From positions 1-36,387 of the forward strand of contig NYYQ01000012.1 of the NCBI GenBank assembly GCA_002686855.1: 36,387 bases of DNA, in the 5' to 3' direction. The notes below the pieces were generated by a model. It worked only from the letters and a program-made list of their open reading frames with translations. It ran no database searches and was not told where the DNA came from. A program made the translations under genes and the position numbers. Positions 28,239 to 36,387 of this stretch are shown piece after piece. Numbering within the stretch: position 1 is the stretch's first letter; the number at the start of each line of letters is the position of its first letter. The DNA comes from Candidatus Woesearchaeota archaeon. GTDB taxonomy: Archaea; Nanobdellota; Nanobdellia; Woesearchaeales; GW2011-AR4.

Positions 28239-28589
28239 ATGAAACAATTACTTACAAAAGAAAACTTTGAATGTGATAAATATTGCGGTGAATGCTGTAA
28301 AAAGCTTGCTATTAAACTCACCAAATCAGATATTTATAGTATAAAAAATTTAGGTTACAAAGAAGAAGATTTCATTGACAAAACCCTTTCCAAATTAGGA
28401 GTGTTATTCATAAAAAATGAAAATAGTTGTTTTTTTCTAAAAAAGCATTTAAGCGGAAAATTTTCATGCAAGATTTATGAAATAAGGCCAAAAACCTGTA
28501 AAGACTATCCTTTTTTCAACAAAAAAAGAATAAAAAGCTGTTTGCCTCGGGATTTATACCCAACTTTGCTCCAACCTAAAGTCAAATAA
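28239..28589 (+). CDS. YkgJ-type cysteine-cluster protein
   Basis: CDKYCGECCKKLAIKLTKSDI; CFFLKKHLSGKFSCKIYEIRPKTCKDYPF. Confidence 0.88.
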   Translation: MKQLLTKENFECDKYCGECCKKLAIKLTKSDIYSIKNLGYKEEDFIDKTLSKLGVLFIKNENSCFFLKKHLSGKFSCKIYEIRPKTCKDYPFFNKKRIKSCLPRDLYPTLLQPKVK

Positions 28590-28662
28590 GCAATAAACTT
28601 TTAAAATAAGGCTTTATTCCAGATTCTAGCTTAAAATCTACTAAACATGGAGGTAAAGTACT

Positions 28663-29202
28663 ATGGCAAGTTTCAAAATTAATATTGGAAATCCGAAAAC
28701 AAAAAAATGCTACAAAACAGAAGTTAAGGAACAGCAGGCAGCCCCATTAATGGGCTTAAATATAGGGGAAAAAATAGAAGGAAGCAAATTAGGAATGGAT
28801 GGCTATGAATTTCAGATAACAGGTGGAACAGATTACTCTGGTTTTCCGATGAGGCGTGGTATATTGGGAGAAAGAAAAAGAATTGTAATATACAAAAGTT
28901 CAGGATTTAAAGGTGGGTTAAAAGGCATGAAAAAAAGAAAGACTGTATGCGGCCATAAAATAAACGATAAAATATCGGCAATAAACCTTAAAGTTCTTAA
29001 AGAAGGATCAAAAAAACTTTCTGATTTATTTGGTGGAAAAGCAGAAGAGGCAAAGCAAGAAGAGAAAAAAGAAGTAAAGGAAGAGAAACCAAAAGAAGCA
29101 GTAAAGGAAGAAAAGCCAGAAGCAAAAGAACAAAAACCTGAAGAAAAAAAAGAGGCTAAACAAGAGCAAAAACCAGAACAAAGGAAAGAGGAACAAAAAT
29201 AA
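28663..29202 (+). CDS. rps6e: 30S ribosomal protein S6e with Lys/Glu-rich C-terminal extension
   Basis: FKINIGNPKTKKCYKTEVKE...IEGSKLGMDGYEFQITGGTDYSGFPMRRGI. Confidence 0.94.
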   Translation: MASFKINIGNPKTKKCYKTEVKEQQAAPLMGLNIGEKIEGSKLGMDGYEFQITGGTDYSGFPMRRGILGERKRIVIYKSSGFKGGLKGMKKRKTVCGHKINDKISAINLKVLKEGSKKLSDLFGGKAEEAKQEEKKEVKEEKPKEAVKEEKPEAKEQKPEEKKEAKQEQKPEQRKEEQK

Positions 29203-29205
29203 TAT

Positions 29206-30456
29206 ATGCCAAGAACAAAAAAAACTAGTGTAACAAAAGAAAAAATTATTCAGCCAGAGCTTAACATAGGGATGGTGGGGCATGTTGACCATGGAAAAAC
29301 AACTTTATTAGAACGCTTGTCTGGAGTATGGACTGATACTCATTCTGAAGAAATAAAGCGTGGAATAACAATAAGGCTTGGCTACGCAGACACGGTTTTC
29401 TATAAAGAAGGAGATAGCTACACTACACAGCCAAAAAACAAATCAAAAGCTAAAGTACTGAGAAAAATAAGCTTTGTAGATGCTCCAGGGCATGAAAGCT
29501 TAATGGCTACTATGCTGTCAGGAGCCACAATCATGGATGGAGCCTTATTGCTCATAGCTGCAAGTGAAGAATGTCCACAGCCGCAAACAAGAGAACATCT
29601 TATGGCTCTTGAGATAATGGGAATAAAAAATATTATTATTGTGCAAAATAAAATTGACCTTGCTGATGAAAAAGCAGCGATAAAAAACTATGAACAAATA
29701 AAGAAATTTGTAAAAGGAACAAGCTATGAAAATGCTCCAATAATTCCTGTATCTGCACAGCATAATGTTGGTTTAAGTTCTTTGATAAAAGCAATTGAAG
29801 AGACTATTCCAACACCAAAAAGAGATCAAAGCAAAGACCCTTTAATGCTTGTTGCAAGAAGCTTTGACATCAATAAGCCAGGCATATTACCCAAAGACTT
29901 AATAGGCGGAGTTCTTGGAGGAACAATGGAACAAGGTGTATTAAAAAAAGGCCTGGAAATAGAAATAAGGCCCGGAAGAAGTGTAACAGAAAAAAACAAG
30001 GAAGTGTGGAAGCCAATAAAAACAAAAATTGTTGATTTGAAATACGGGGGTATGTCTGTTGATGAAATTTCTCCAGGAGGAACTGCAGGCATATTAACTT
30101 CATTAGACCCTTCAATTGTAAAATCGGATCAGCTTCTAGGTTCTGTAGTTGGTTTGCCTGGAAAATTACCCGATGTACTGCATGAGATTACTTTAACTCC
30201 CAATCTTCTTGAAAGAGTAGTTGGAACAAAACAAGAATTAAGTGTGGAACAAATAAAGATGAATGAGACTTTAATGTTAAATGTAAATTCAGCTGCTACT
30301 GTAGGGACTGTAACTGGTTTTAAGAAAAAAAATATTATCTGCAGGTTAAAAATACCTGTTTGTGCAGAAATAAATTCAAGGGTTACAATATCAAGAAAGA
30401 TCGGTAATAGGTTTAGGCTTATTGGTTATGGTAAAATTGTTGATACTAAAACTTAA
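29206..30456 (+). CDS. eif2g: Translation initiation factor IF-2 subunit gamma
   Basis: [60 protein letters not shown]. Confidence 0.96.
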   Translation: MPRTKKTSVTKEKIIQPELNIGMVGHVDHGKTTLLERLSGVWTDTHSEEIKRGITIRLGYADTVFYKEGDSYTTQPKNKSKAKVLRKISFVDAPGHESLMATMLSGATIMDGALLLIAASEECPQPQTREHLMALEIMGIKNIIIVQNKIDLADEKAAIKNYEQIKKFVKGTSYENAPIIPVSAQHNVGLSSLIKAIEETIPTPKRDQSKDPLMLVARSFDINKPGILPKDLIGGVLGGTMEQGVLKKGLEIEIRPGRSVTEKNKEVWKPIKTKIVDLKYGGMSVDEISPGGTAGILTSLDPSIVKSDQLLGSVVGLPGKLPDVLHEITLTPNLLERVVGTKQELSVEQIKMNETLMLNVNSAATVGTVTGFKKKNIICRLKIPVCAEINSRVTISRKIGNRFRLIGYGKIVDTKT

Positions 30457-30527
30457 TCATTTATTATTTTAAATAGAAAAAATAGATACATAAAAACAAC
30501 AACTTCTATTACCATTAATTTTCCCTT

Positions 30528-30647
30528 TTATTTATTCTTAAAATCATCCATAGCATCATCTGCATAAACAAGGCCAAGCTCTTCCTCAAACTCTTCATCC
30601 CATAGCCCATCTACCTTTCTGAATCTTTCAGCATCTTTTTTGTTCAT
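30528..30647 (-). CDS. Small acidic hypothetical protein, 39 aa
   Basis: MNKKDAERFRKVDGLWDEEFEEELGLVYADDAMDDFKNK*; not in the ORF track. Confidence 0.5.
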   Translation of the reverse strand: MNKKDAERFRKVDGLWDEEFEEELGLVYADDAMDDFKNK

Positions 30648-30895
30648 ACTACCACCCCTAATAAATTACTGTACACCCTTTAAAATCACGCATTCCGGGA
30701 ATAGTATATACCATTATTTTTATATATTTTATCCTTAAATTTTATAAAAACCTTAAACTTTATATAAAAAAGAAAACTTTATATTTTAGATTTACCTTCC
30801 TTAAAGATAAACAAAGACTAAGGGGTGTATTTATAATAGTTTATAATTTATATTCTTATTTAAGTTTGTTTTAAGAATACTTAAAGGTGGTTTAA

Positions 30896-31816
30896 ATCAG
30901 AAGAAAAGTTATTCAAATAGCTAACAGCACGCAACTTATTTCCCTACCCATAAAATGGTCTCGGAAGTTTAACATTAAGAAAGGTGATGAGCTGGAAGTT
31001 GAGGAGGATGGAAGTAAGCTTTTAATTAGCGCAGAAACTTCTCCAAGCACAAAAGAAATAAGTGTAGATGTAAGTGGATTAACTCCAAGGCTTGCTGATA
31101 GATTCATGGCAAGAGCTTACCAAAAAGGTTATGATAAAATCACAATAAAATACAACAAACCAGAACTAGCGATCGCGATTCAGGATAAGACTAAAGAGCT
31201 CCTGGGATTTGAGATAATGCAACAGACTAAAGATACGATTATAATTAATAGTATCTCCCAAAAACTTAACATTGATTTTAATTCTAGCTTAAGAAAATGC
31301 TTTTTGATAACATTAGACATGGCAGATACTTGTTTAGAAGCTTTTGCCAAAGGCGATAAAAAAACCTTAGAAAATCTCTACCATAGAGATTTTGATTTAA
31401 ACAAATTCTGTTATTTTTGTCTAAGGTCCATAAACAAAGAATTTCATGGTGAATTTGGAACATATATTCTATATTACTTGATAGAGAATCTTGAAGATGT
31501 TGGTGATGAGTATAAGATATTAGCTCAACACCTAGCAAAGGTTAATGCTAAACAAAAGAAGAATTTGATTAAGATAATTTCCGATGTGAATGAATTAACA
31601 AAAATAGCATATGATTTTTTCTACAAGCCAGAAAAAGAAAAAGCAGTTAGATCCATCACATTACATGGAGAAGTAAGAAAAAATATCAATAGTATGCTTT
31701 CAACAAAAGATATCAATGAAACTGCAGCATTAAACGCCTTGGATGTGATAGCAAGAATTATGTATCATTATCCTACGATGAGATTGGATACATTAAAAGA
31801 GTTAAAAGGAAAATAA
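30896..31816 (+). CDS. AbrB/SpoVT + PhoU-type regulator (track ORF 31106-31816 lacks the N-terminal domain)
   Basis: In-frame upstream codons read (I)RRKVIQIANSTQLISLPIKWSRKFNIKKGDELEVEEDGSKLLIS, the usual AbrB N-terminus of this family; GGTGG at 30886-30890. Confidence 0.8.
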   Translation: MRRKVIQIANSTQLISLPIKWSRKFNIKKGDELEVEEDGSKLLISAETSPSTKEISVDVSGLTPRLADRFMARAYQKGYDKITIKYNKPELAIAIQDKTKELLGFEIMQQTKDTIIINSISQKLNIDFNSSLRKCFLITLDMADTCLEAFAKGDKKTLENLYHRDFDLNKFCYFCLRSINKEFHGEFGTYILYYLIENLEDVGDEYKILAQHLAKVNAKQKKNLIKIISDVNELTKIAYDFFYKPEKEKAVRSITLHGEVRKNINSMLSTKDINETAALNALDVIARIMYHYPTMRLDTLKELKGK

Positions 31817-31836
31817 TACATAGGATAATACTGAAT

Positions 31837-32790
31837 TTAAGCTTTTAATAAAATCGAGCCAAAGGGAGATCGTCTTCCACTTCCATGCTGTTCTACTGCT
31901 TTTTGTATTTGATCCGGGTCTGTAATATCAACAACACGTATCTGCTCGACAGAAGATTTTGGGTTTAAAAAATATCTCAATGCTAAATCTTCAGCTAAAT
32001 GATCTGTCCTATTATCGCCGCCCAAACGGCAGATTTTTCCTTCCAAAACATCTGTGGCAGTTAGTTCAGCTAAACGTTGATTTTCAGTGTACCCTAAACG
32101 GTGTAATTGGCCTTGAAGTGCTAAATACATATCGCCATCATTTTCTGTAACATTAGGATCAACAACCCATATCCCCCCCCGAGTAACTTTACCAAATATC
32201 ACTCTTTTTTGACCAAAGTAATGTGCAATAACTAATGTATGTGCGTCAGATTTGTCTTGAGGTATTTCACTTACATACTGCCTATCCCCACCATTTGTTA
32301 TTATTTCTGCATGATCAATATATTTTGGTCCAATAGTAGATAATACTGGGATTTTATCCTTTAACATACCACCAGTAATGTAATCTAAAGCACCTGGTTC
32401 AACATAAAGTCCAGTCTCACCTACTAAATCTGCAATTGTGTGTGCTTGGGTTGCTAATGCTCTTCCTGCAGATTCCCTAAAAACCGCATCAGATACTCCT
32501 AATGCCTCGGACATACCCCTAGTTACTTGATGAACTTTGCCCCCACCAGTAGTAAGAATTAAAGGGTAGCCTCCTTTGTGTAATTTCCTAAATTGCTTAA
32601 TTCTAGCTGCAATAATTTCCTCGAAATTCGGTGCACGAAAAGTGCTTCCCCCAAATTTAAAAAAAGCTACTTGAAGATCTAAAGGATTAGTCTCTTTTAA
32701 TCTATAATCTAAAACCCATTTTTCAACTGCGGGGCCATATCCACCTGAATTTCCACCTGATTCTGCTGGCATTTTATTATTTCTCCCCAA
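31837..32790 (-). CDS. Amino-acid-kinase-superfamily protein (UMP-kinase / molybdenum-storage-like)
   Basis: AFFKFGGSTF...YPLILTTGGGKVHQVTRGMSEALGVSD...KRVIFGKVTRGGIWVVDPNV. Confidence 0.65.
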   Translation of the reverse strand: MGRNNKMPAESGGNSGGYGPAVEKWVLDYRLKETNPLDLQVAFFKFGGSTFRAPNFEEIIAARIKQFRKLHKGGYPLILTTGGGKVHQVTRGMSEALGVSDAVFRESAGRALATQAHTIADLVGETGLYVEPGALDYITGGMLKDKIPVLSTIGPKYIDHAEIITNGGDRQYVSEIPQDKSDAHTLVIAHYFGQKRVIFGKVTRGGIWVVDPNVTENDGDMYLALQGQLHRLGYTENQRLAELTATDVLEGKICRLGGDNRTDHLAEDLALRYFLNPKSSVEQIRVVDITDPDQIQKAVEQHGSGRRSPFGSILLKA

Positions 32791-33121
32791 ATATCTCTAA
32801 ATCAATTTAACACACTTACCTTCCATCACCCTTTTTTTAAGAAACGTTAAAACCTTAATAAAAAACATTGAAAACTAACACAAACAAGAAATTCACACAA
32901 TACATTCCAATTTGATTATTTTCTTTTTTCCACATAATGTCCCATTTCCAACGTCAATAATAGTATATAGTAGTTAAAATCCATATTTAAAACTATCGCT
33001 TTTATATAACCCATATAAAAAAACAGGTTTTTGTCTTAGTTTTAGTGTTTAAAAATTAAAATAGTAGTTTAATTTAAAAAACCAAAAAAATTTATAAACT
33101 AACAAAGAAAAGATATATTTC

Positions 33122-33283
33122 ATGAAAAAAATATTCAAAAAAGCATTTATATTCAGAACACTTTATCTTGTGGTTTTTGTTGTAGTTGTAATTTTACTGG
33201 TTTTCATGATAAAAAACCAATGGGATGTGAATGATGCATTTAATGATATGTTAAGTTTATTGCGTTTATCTAAATCGCAATAA
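33122..33283 (+). CDS. Small single-TM protein, 53 aa
   Basis: MKKIFKKAFIFRTLYLVVFVVVVILLVFMIKNQWDVNDAFNDMLSLLRLSKSQ*; not in the ORF track. Confidence 0.5.
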   Translation: MKKIFKKAFIFRTLYLVVFVVVVILLVFMIKNQWDVNDAFNDMLSLLRLSKSQ

Positions 33284-34166
33284 ACTCATCATGAAACTCA
33301 TACATCTGCTCAGAGTCAAAGTTCCACAACTCTTTCCATTTTGATTCTGCTGACAAAAAATCAATCTCATTGCATTCATGAGCTATTGCGCTCTTTATCT
33401 GCTCTGCTATCAGCAATTTTCCCAAATTCTTTATCTCAACATTTCTGCCAGAGCCCAAAACATAATAGCATTTATTGTAAAATACACCTAAACCGACTGC
33501 CTCTGTTTTATTAGCAATTTTAATGCTGATTATATCCAATATATTCATTTTTTCTGCTGTTTCAACTATCTTTCTCATGCTTAAAACAAAATCTTTGTCA
33601 TTATAATCAGAATCTTTGCCAAATCTTAATTTATTCAAATCAACAAGCCTCTCAAAATCTTTTATATTGTTATTTATAATCTTAAAACCTCTTTCCTTTA
33701 ATTTTCTTAAGTCATACTTTAGATTTTTCCTATGCTTTTTATTAAAGGACATAAGATAGTTATCAAAACTATTTCCATATTTTTTCAAATCCAGGAAATA
33801 CCCTTTTTCCCCCTTAATAAAATCATAATATTCTGCTTCATTAGAATCAATATAATAAATGGAAGTCCCTTCAGGACTGTTCTCAAGAAAATATTTTATA
33901 TTTTTTTTATCTTTCAGAAAAAACTTGTTCTGCTCTGGAAACATATCCCCAAAATAAGCATAAGTATCATTTTCTTTATCATAAACTAAAGGCAGTATCC
34001 CAACTTGTTTTTTACCCTCCAGACCAAGAATAAAGTTAAACCTGAAATGATTATTATGGAAGCAATATCGGAAATCCCACAAGTCCCATAAAACTTCTTT
34101 TGTAGAAAAAATTTCCCAGAGTTTCCTGCACTCTGCCCCATCCTTAATTGTCTTAAATGTTAACAT
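33270..34166 (-). CDS. GNAT-fold protein (FemAB/BioF2-like acetyltransferase family)
   Basis: SFNKKHRKNLKYDLRKLKERGFKI...AVGLGVFYNKCYYVLGSGRN...LGKLLIAEQIKSAIAHECNEIDFL. Confidence 0.7.
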   Translation of the reverse strand: MLTFKTIKDGAECRKLWEIFSTKEVLWDLWDFRYCFHNNHFRFNFILGLEGKKQVGILPLVYDKENDTYAYFGDMFPEQNKFFLKDKKNIKYFLENSPEGTSIYYIDSNEAEYYDFIKGEKGYFLDLKKYGNSFDNYLMSFNKKHRKNLKYDLRKLKERGFKIINNNIKDFERLVDLNKLRFGKDSDYNDKDFVLSMRKIVETAEKMNILDIISIKIANKTEAVGLGVFYNKCYYVLGSGRNVEIKNLGKLLIAEQIKSAIAHECNEIDFLSAESKWKELWNFDSEQMYEFHDEFIAI

Positions 34167-35078
34167 CTACCTTCTTACGACCGAAAATGTATATGTCTTA
34201 TAAATTTTTTCTGGCTTAAACTTCCTTTTGAAAGTAAGCAGGACCTTATCAGAGCCTCCAAAATCAACATAGTCAAAGCCTTTCCTTTTCAATCTATTAA
34301 GATCATCTATATTGACAACTTCTCCCAATCCAGGATAAGAATAATCTACAATTCCTATGGCAGAATAATAGTTATTGCTATTAGGTATTCTCCATCCTGC
34401 AGTTATGGTGCTGGGCCTGCCGTCAACATACAAGGTCTTAGCAATATCAATGCCCTTAAAATCGTTATTAATTAAATTCAGATAGTAATCTGTATCCACC
34501 CTGTCATTCAGGCTTCTTTTCTTCAGCCAATTATTAAAAATCTTTTTGAGTTGTTCTTTTGGAATCTCTTTCGTGTCTTTTACTTTTATTCTATATTTCT
34601 TGTAAAATCTATTTCTAATATTCCTTAATTTTTTCATCTTATTGCCCCTAAGCTTGGGGTCCCAACTTTTCATATTGTATAAAGGCCAATGGAGAGTGTA
34701 TAGGTAAGCGCATATTCTCATTCCGTTCTGCCTCTTGAATTTCTGCAAGATCCCTTTTCTTATATCCTCAGAAACTTCCATTGTAAGCTTTTTTGCTTTT
34801 TCTTCCTTTAAAGTATAATGCAAAGCATCCCGCAACAAGTCCAGTCTATCCTTTTCAGGTGCCAAAATACCGTTAGGAAAAAGGCTCCATATATTGACTT
34901 TTTTATCGAACTGCATCAACATGCCTTTATCATTTCCATAATCGAAGAATACATTCTTGTCTTCACTATTCTCGCAGTAAAGATAATGCTTATAGTTATG
35001 CTCTGCAAAGTGGCCATATTTTCTTATTGCACCCTGTATCTTTTTTTTATGTTTAACAACATCATAAACAACTTTCAA
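34167..35078 (-). CDS. GNAT-fold protein (DUF2156/LPG-synthase-like)
   Basis: 303 aa; KKLRNIRNRFYKKYRIKV...GIVDYSYPGLGEVVNIDDLNRLKRKGFDYVDFGGSD; abuts the previous gene. Confidence 0.65.
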   Translation of the reverse strand: MKVVYDVVKHKKKIQGAIRKYGHFAEHNYKHYLYCENSEDKNVFFDYGNDKGMLMQFDKKVNIWSLFPNGILAPEKDRLDLLRDALHYTLKEEKAKKLTMEVSEDIRKGILQKFKRQNGMRICAYLYTLHWPLYNMKSWDPKLRGNKMKKLRNIRNRFYKKYRIKVKDTKEIPKEQLKKIFNNWLKKRSLNDRVDTDYYLNLINNDFKGIDIAKTLYVDGRPSTITAGWRIPNSNNYYSAIGIVDYSYPGLGEVVNIDDLNRLKRKGFDYVDFGGSDKVLLTFKRKFKPEKIYKTYTFSVVRR

Positions 35079-35244
35079 TTTCTAAATCACCCTTTCTGAA
35101 AATGATTTGTTCATTATAAGTTTAAATAATTTTTTATTATTAATTGTTTTTATTTTTTAATTGTTGTTTTTATTGTTATGGGAAATTTTTAAATTGATTA
35201 TATTGTTTTAATTAATAATGCTTTTATTTTTTATTGGGCTTTCA

Positions 35245-36120
35245 TTATTTTTTATCAAAAACATAACCAATCAGTTTATACATAACCTTTGCAGCAGCCA
35301 AATCAGAACTTACATCATCTTTTTTAGGGCATAATTCAACAACATCAAAACCAACAACATTTCTTTCCTTGCAGACTTTCCTCAAAAATCTAAGTATAGA
35401 ATAATACTGCAGCCCCCCTGGCTCCGGATTTCCAACAGCAGGCATCCATGAAGGATCAAGCCCATCCAGATCTATAGTAATGTAAACATTTTTTGAAAGC
35501 CTAGATATAGCATCATCAAACCATCCATCATTATCAACTACATCTTTCGCCCAAAAAATCTTTATATCTTTCTCTTTTGCAAAATCCGCTTCGTCGTGGT
35601 TAAGGCTTCTTATTCCTACAGGAACTAAATTTTGGCATATATCTAAGCATCTTTTCATTGCGCATCCATGATTAAACTTGCTATCATAGTTTTCTTCTTT
35701 TAAATCACCATGCGCATCCAATTGAAGAACAGAAAGCTCATCATACTTCTCAGCAAAGGCTTTTACACAACCAATAGTTATTGAATGTTCCCCGCCAAGA
35801 ATAATTGGGAATTTATTATCATTAATTAATTTCTTCACATTCTCAGAGACAACATTAACCATAACTTCAGATTCGTCATCTATTTTCAATTCATTTAATG
35901 TGCAAATTCCAACTTCACAACTATCCTGACCCAATTCTTCATCATAAAATTCAAGTTCTAATGAAGCTTTCAAAAGAGCACTAGGGCCATCTTTGGTTCC
36001 ATGAATATAAGTTGTTGTTTTCTCATAAGGAACTGACAATATAACAACTTTAGAATTTTCATAATTAGACAAAGGCTCGGGTAATTCAAAAAAATTATTT
36101 GGATATTTTATATATTCCAT
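35245..36120 (-). CDS. speB: Agmatinase/arginase (ureohydrolase) family protein
   Basis: ILGGEHSITIGCVKAF; LQLDAHGDLKE; YITIDLDGLDPSWMPAVGNPEPGGL; GFDVVELCPKKD. Confidence 0.93.
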   Translation of the reverse strand: MEYIKYPNNFFELPEPLSNYENSKVVILSVPYEKTTTYIHGTKDGPSALLKASLELEFYDEELGQDSCEVGICTLNELKIDDESEVMVNVVSENVKKLINDNKFPIILGGEHSITIGCVKAFAEKYDELSVLQLDAHGDLKEENYDSKFNHGCAMKRCLDICQNLVPVGIRSLNHDEADFAKEKDIKIFWAKDVVDNDGWFDDAISRLSKNVYITIDLDGLDPSWMPAVGNPEPGGLQYYSILRFLRKVCKERNVVGFDVVELCPKKDDVSSDLAAAKVMYKLIGYVFDKK

Positions 36121-36145
36121 TTTTATGATTTATCTAGAACTGATA

Positions 36146-36275
36146 GTCAAAAACCACATATCACAGATGGGTGGCATGTTTTTATTATAGCTATATTGTT
36201 CGGGTGGTTTTTGACTAAGCGAATTCCACCACTAATTTTCCACCAATCATAGGATTGGTAGAATTTTAGCGTATT
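36146..36275 (+). repeat. Two-hairpin repeat element, copy C
   Basis: GTCAAAAACCAC (36146-36157)...GTGGTTTTTGAC (36204-36215), TAAGCGAATTCCACCA...GATTGGTAGAATTTTAGCGTATT. Confidence 0.85.
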
Positions 36276-36313
36276 AAAATGTTTTTAATTATTTATTGAT
36301 AGAAATTGTAAAA

Positions 36314-36387
36314 TTAAGCCTTAAGATAAATGTGCTCCGGATGGCTTCTTGGAAAGTCTGTTCCCCTCTTCACTATATTTTTAGTAA
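36314..36387 (-). CDS. C-terminal fragment of a CDS entering from the right edge (...TKNIVKRGTDFPRSHPEHIYLKA*)
   Basis: Open minus-strand frame to the TAA at 36314-36316. Confidence 0.55.
   Translation of the reverse strand, partial: TKNIVKRGTDFPRSHPEHIYLKA

Noticed and set aside
29026-29292. Minus-strand Phe-rich ORF opposite S6e tail
   Set aside because: Antisense of the KE-rich tail, not a real membrane protein.

Overview
AT-rich archaeal chromosomal segment. Gene content (aIF2-gamma, S6e, RFC-L, archaeal-type ValRS/GlyRS/AspRS, translin, BHB-type tRNA introns) and style suggest a DPANN-like archaeon (Woesearchaeota/Pacearchaeota-like); the lineage is inference. Main contents: a serA / class-V aminotransferase / DUF1015 operon; valS, glyS, aspS; rfcL; an OB-fold protein; a type-IV-pilus-like assembly locus (GspE/CpaF-type ATPase, duplicated T2SF protein, RHH regulator, coiled-coil proteins, three related small membrane proteins); an ABC-2 exporter; S6e plus aIF2-gamma; an AbrB+PhoU-type regulator; an amino-acid-kinase-family protein; two GNAT-fold proteins; an agmatinase-family protein. 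Most notable observations: (1) a tRNA-Phe(GAA) gene interrupted by three small introns at three non-canonical positions, each with a bulge-helix-bulge fold, that splices in silico to a perfect 74-nt cloverleaf; (2) a ~130-150 bp repeat of two tandem, internally competing hairpins, present three times; (3) a 135-bp, ~96% identical direct repeat (promoter/leader-like) flanking the secretion ATPase gene; (4) an imperfect inverted-repeat module with a multi-stem structured arm between aspS and the XTP pyrophosphatase gene; (5) an AbrB/PhoU gene with no canonical start codon; (6) frameshifted genes at 7.1-7.8 kb and 25.1-26.1 kb. All calls come from reading the sequence; no searches were run.
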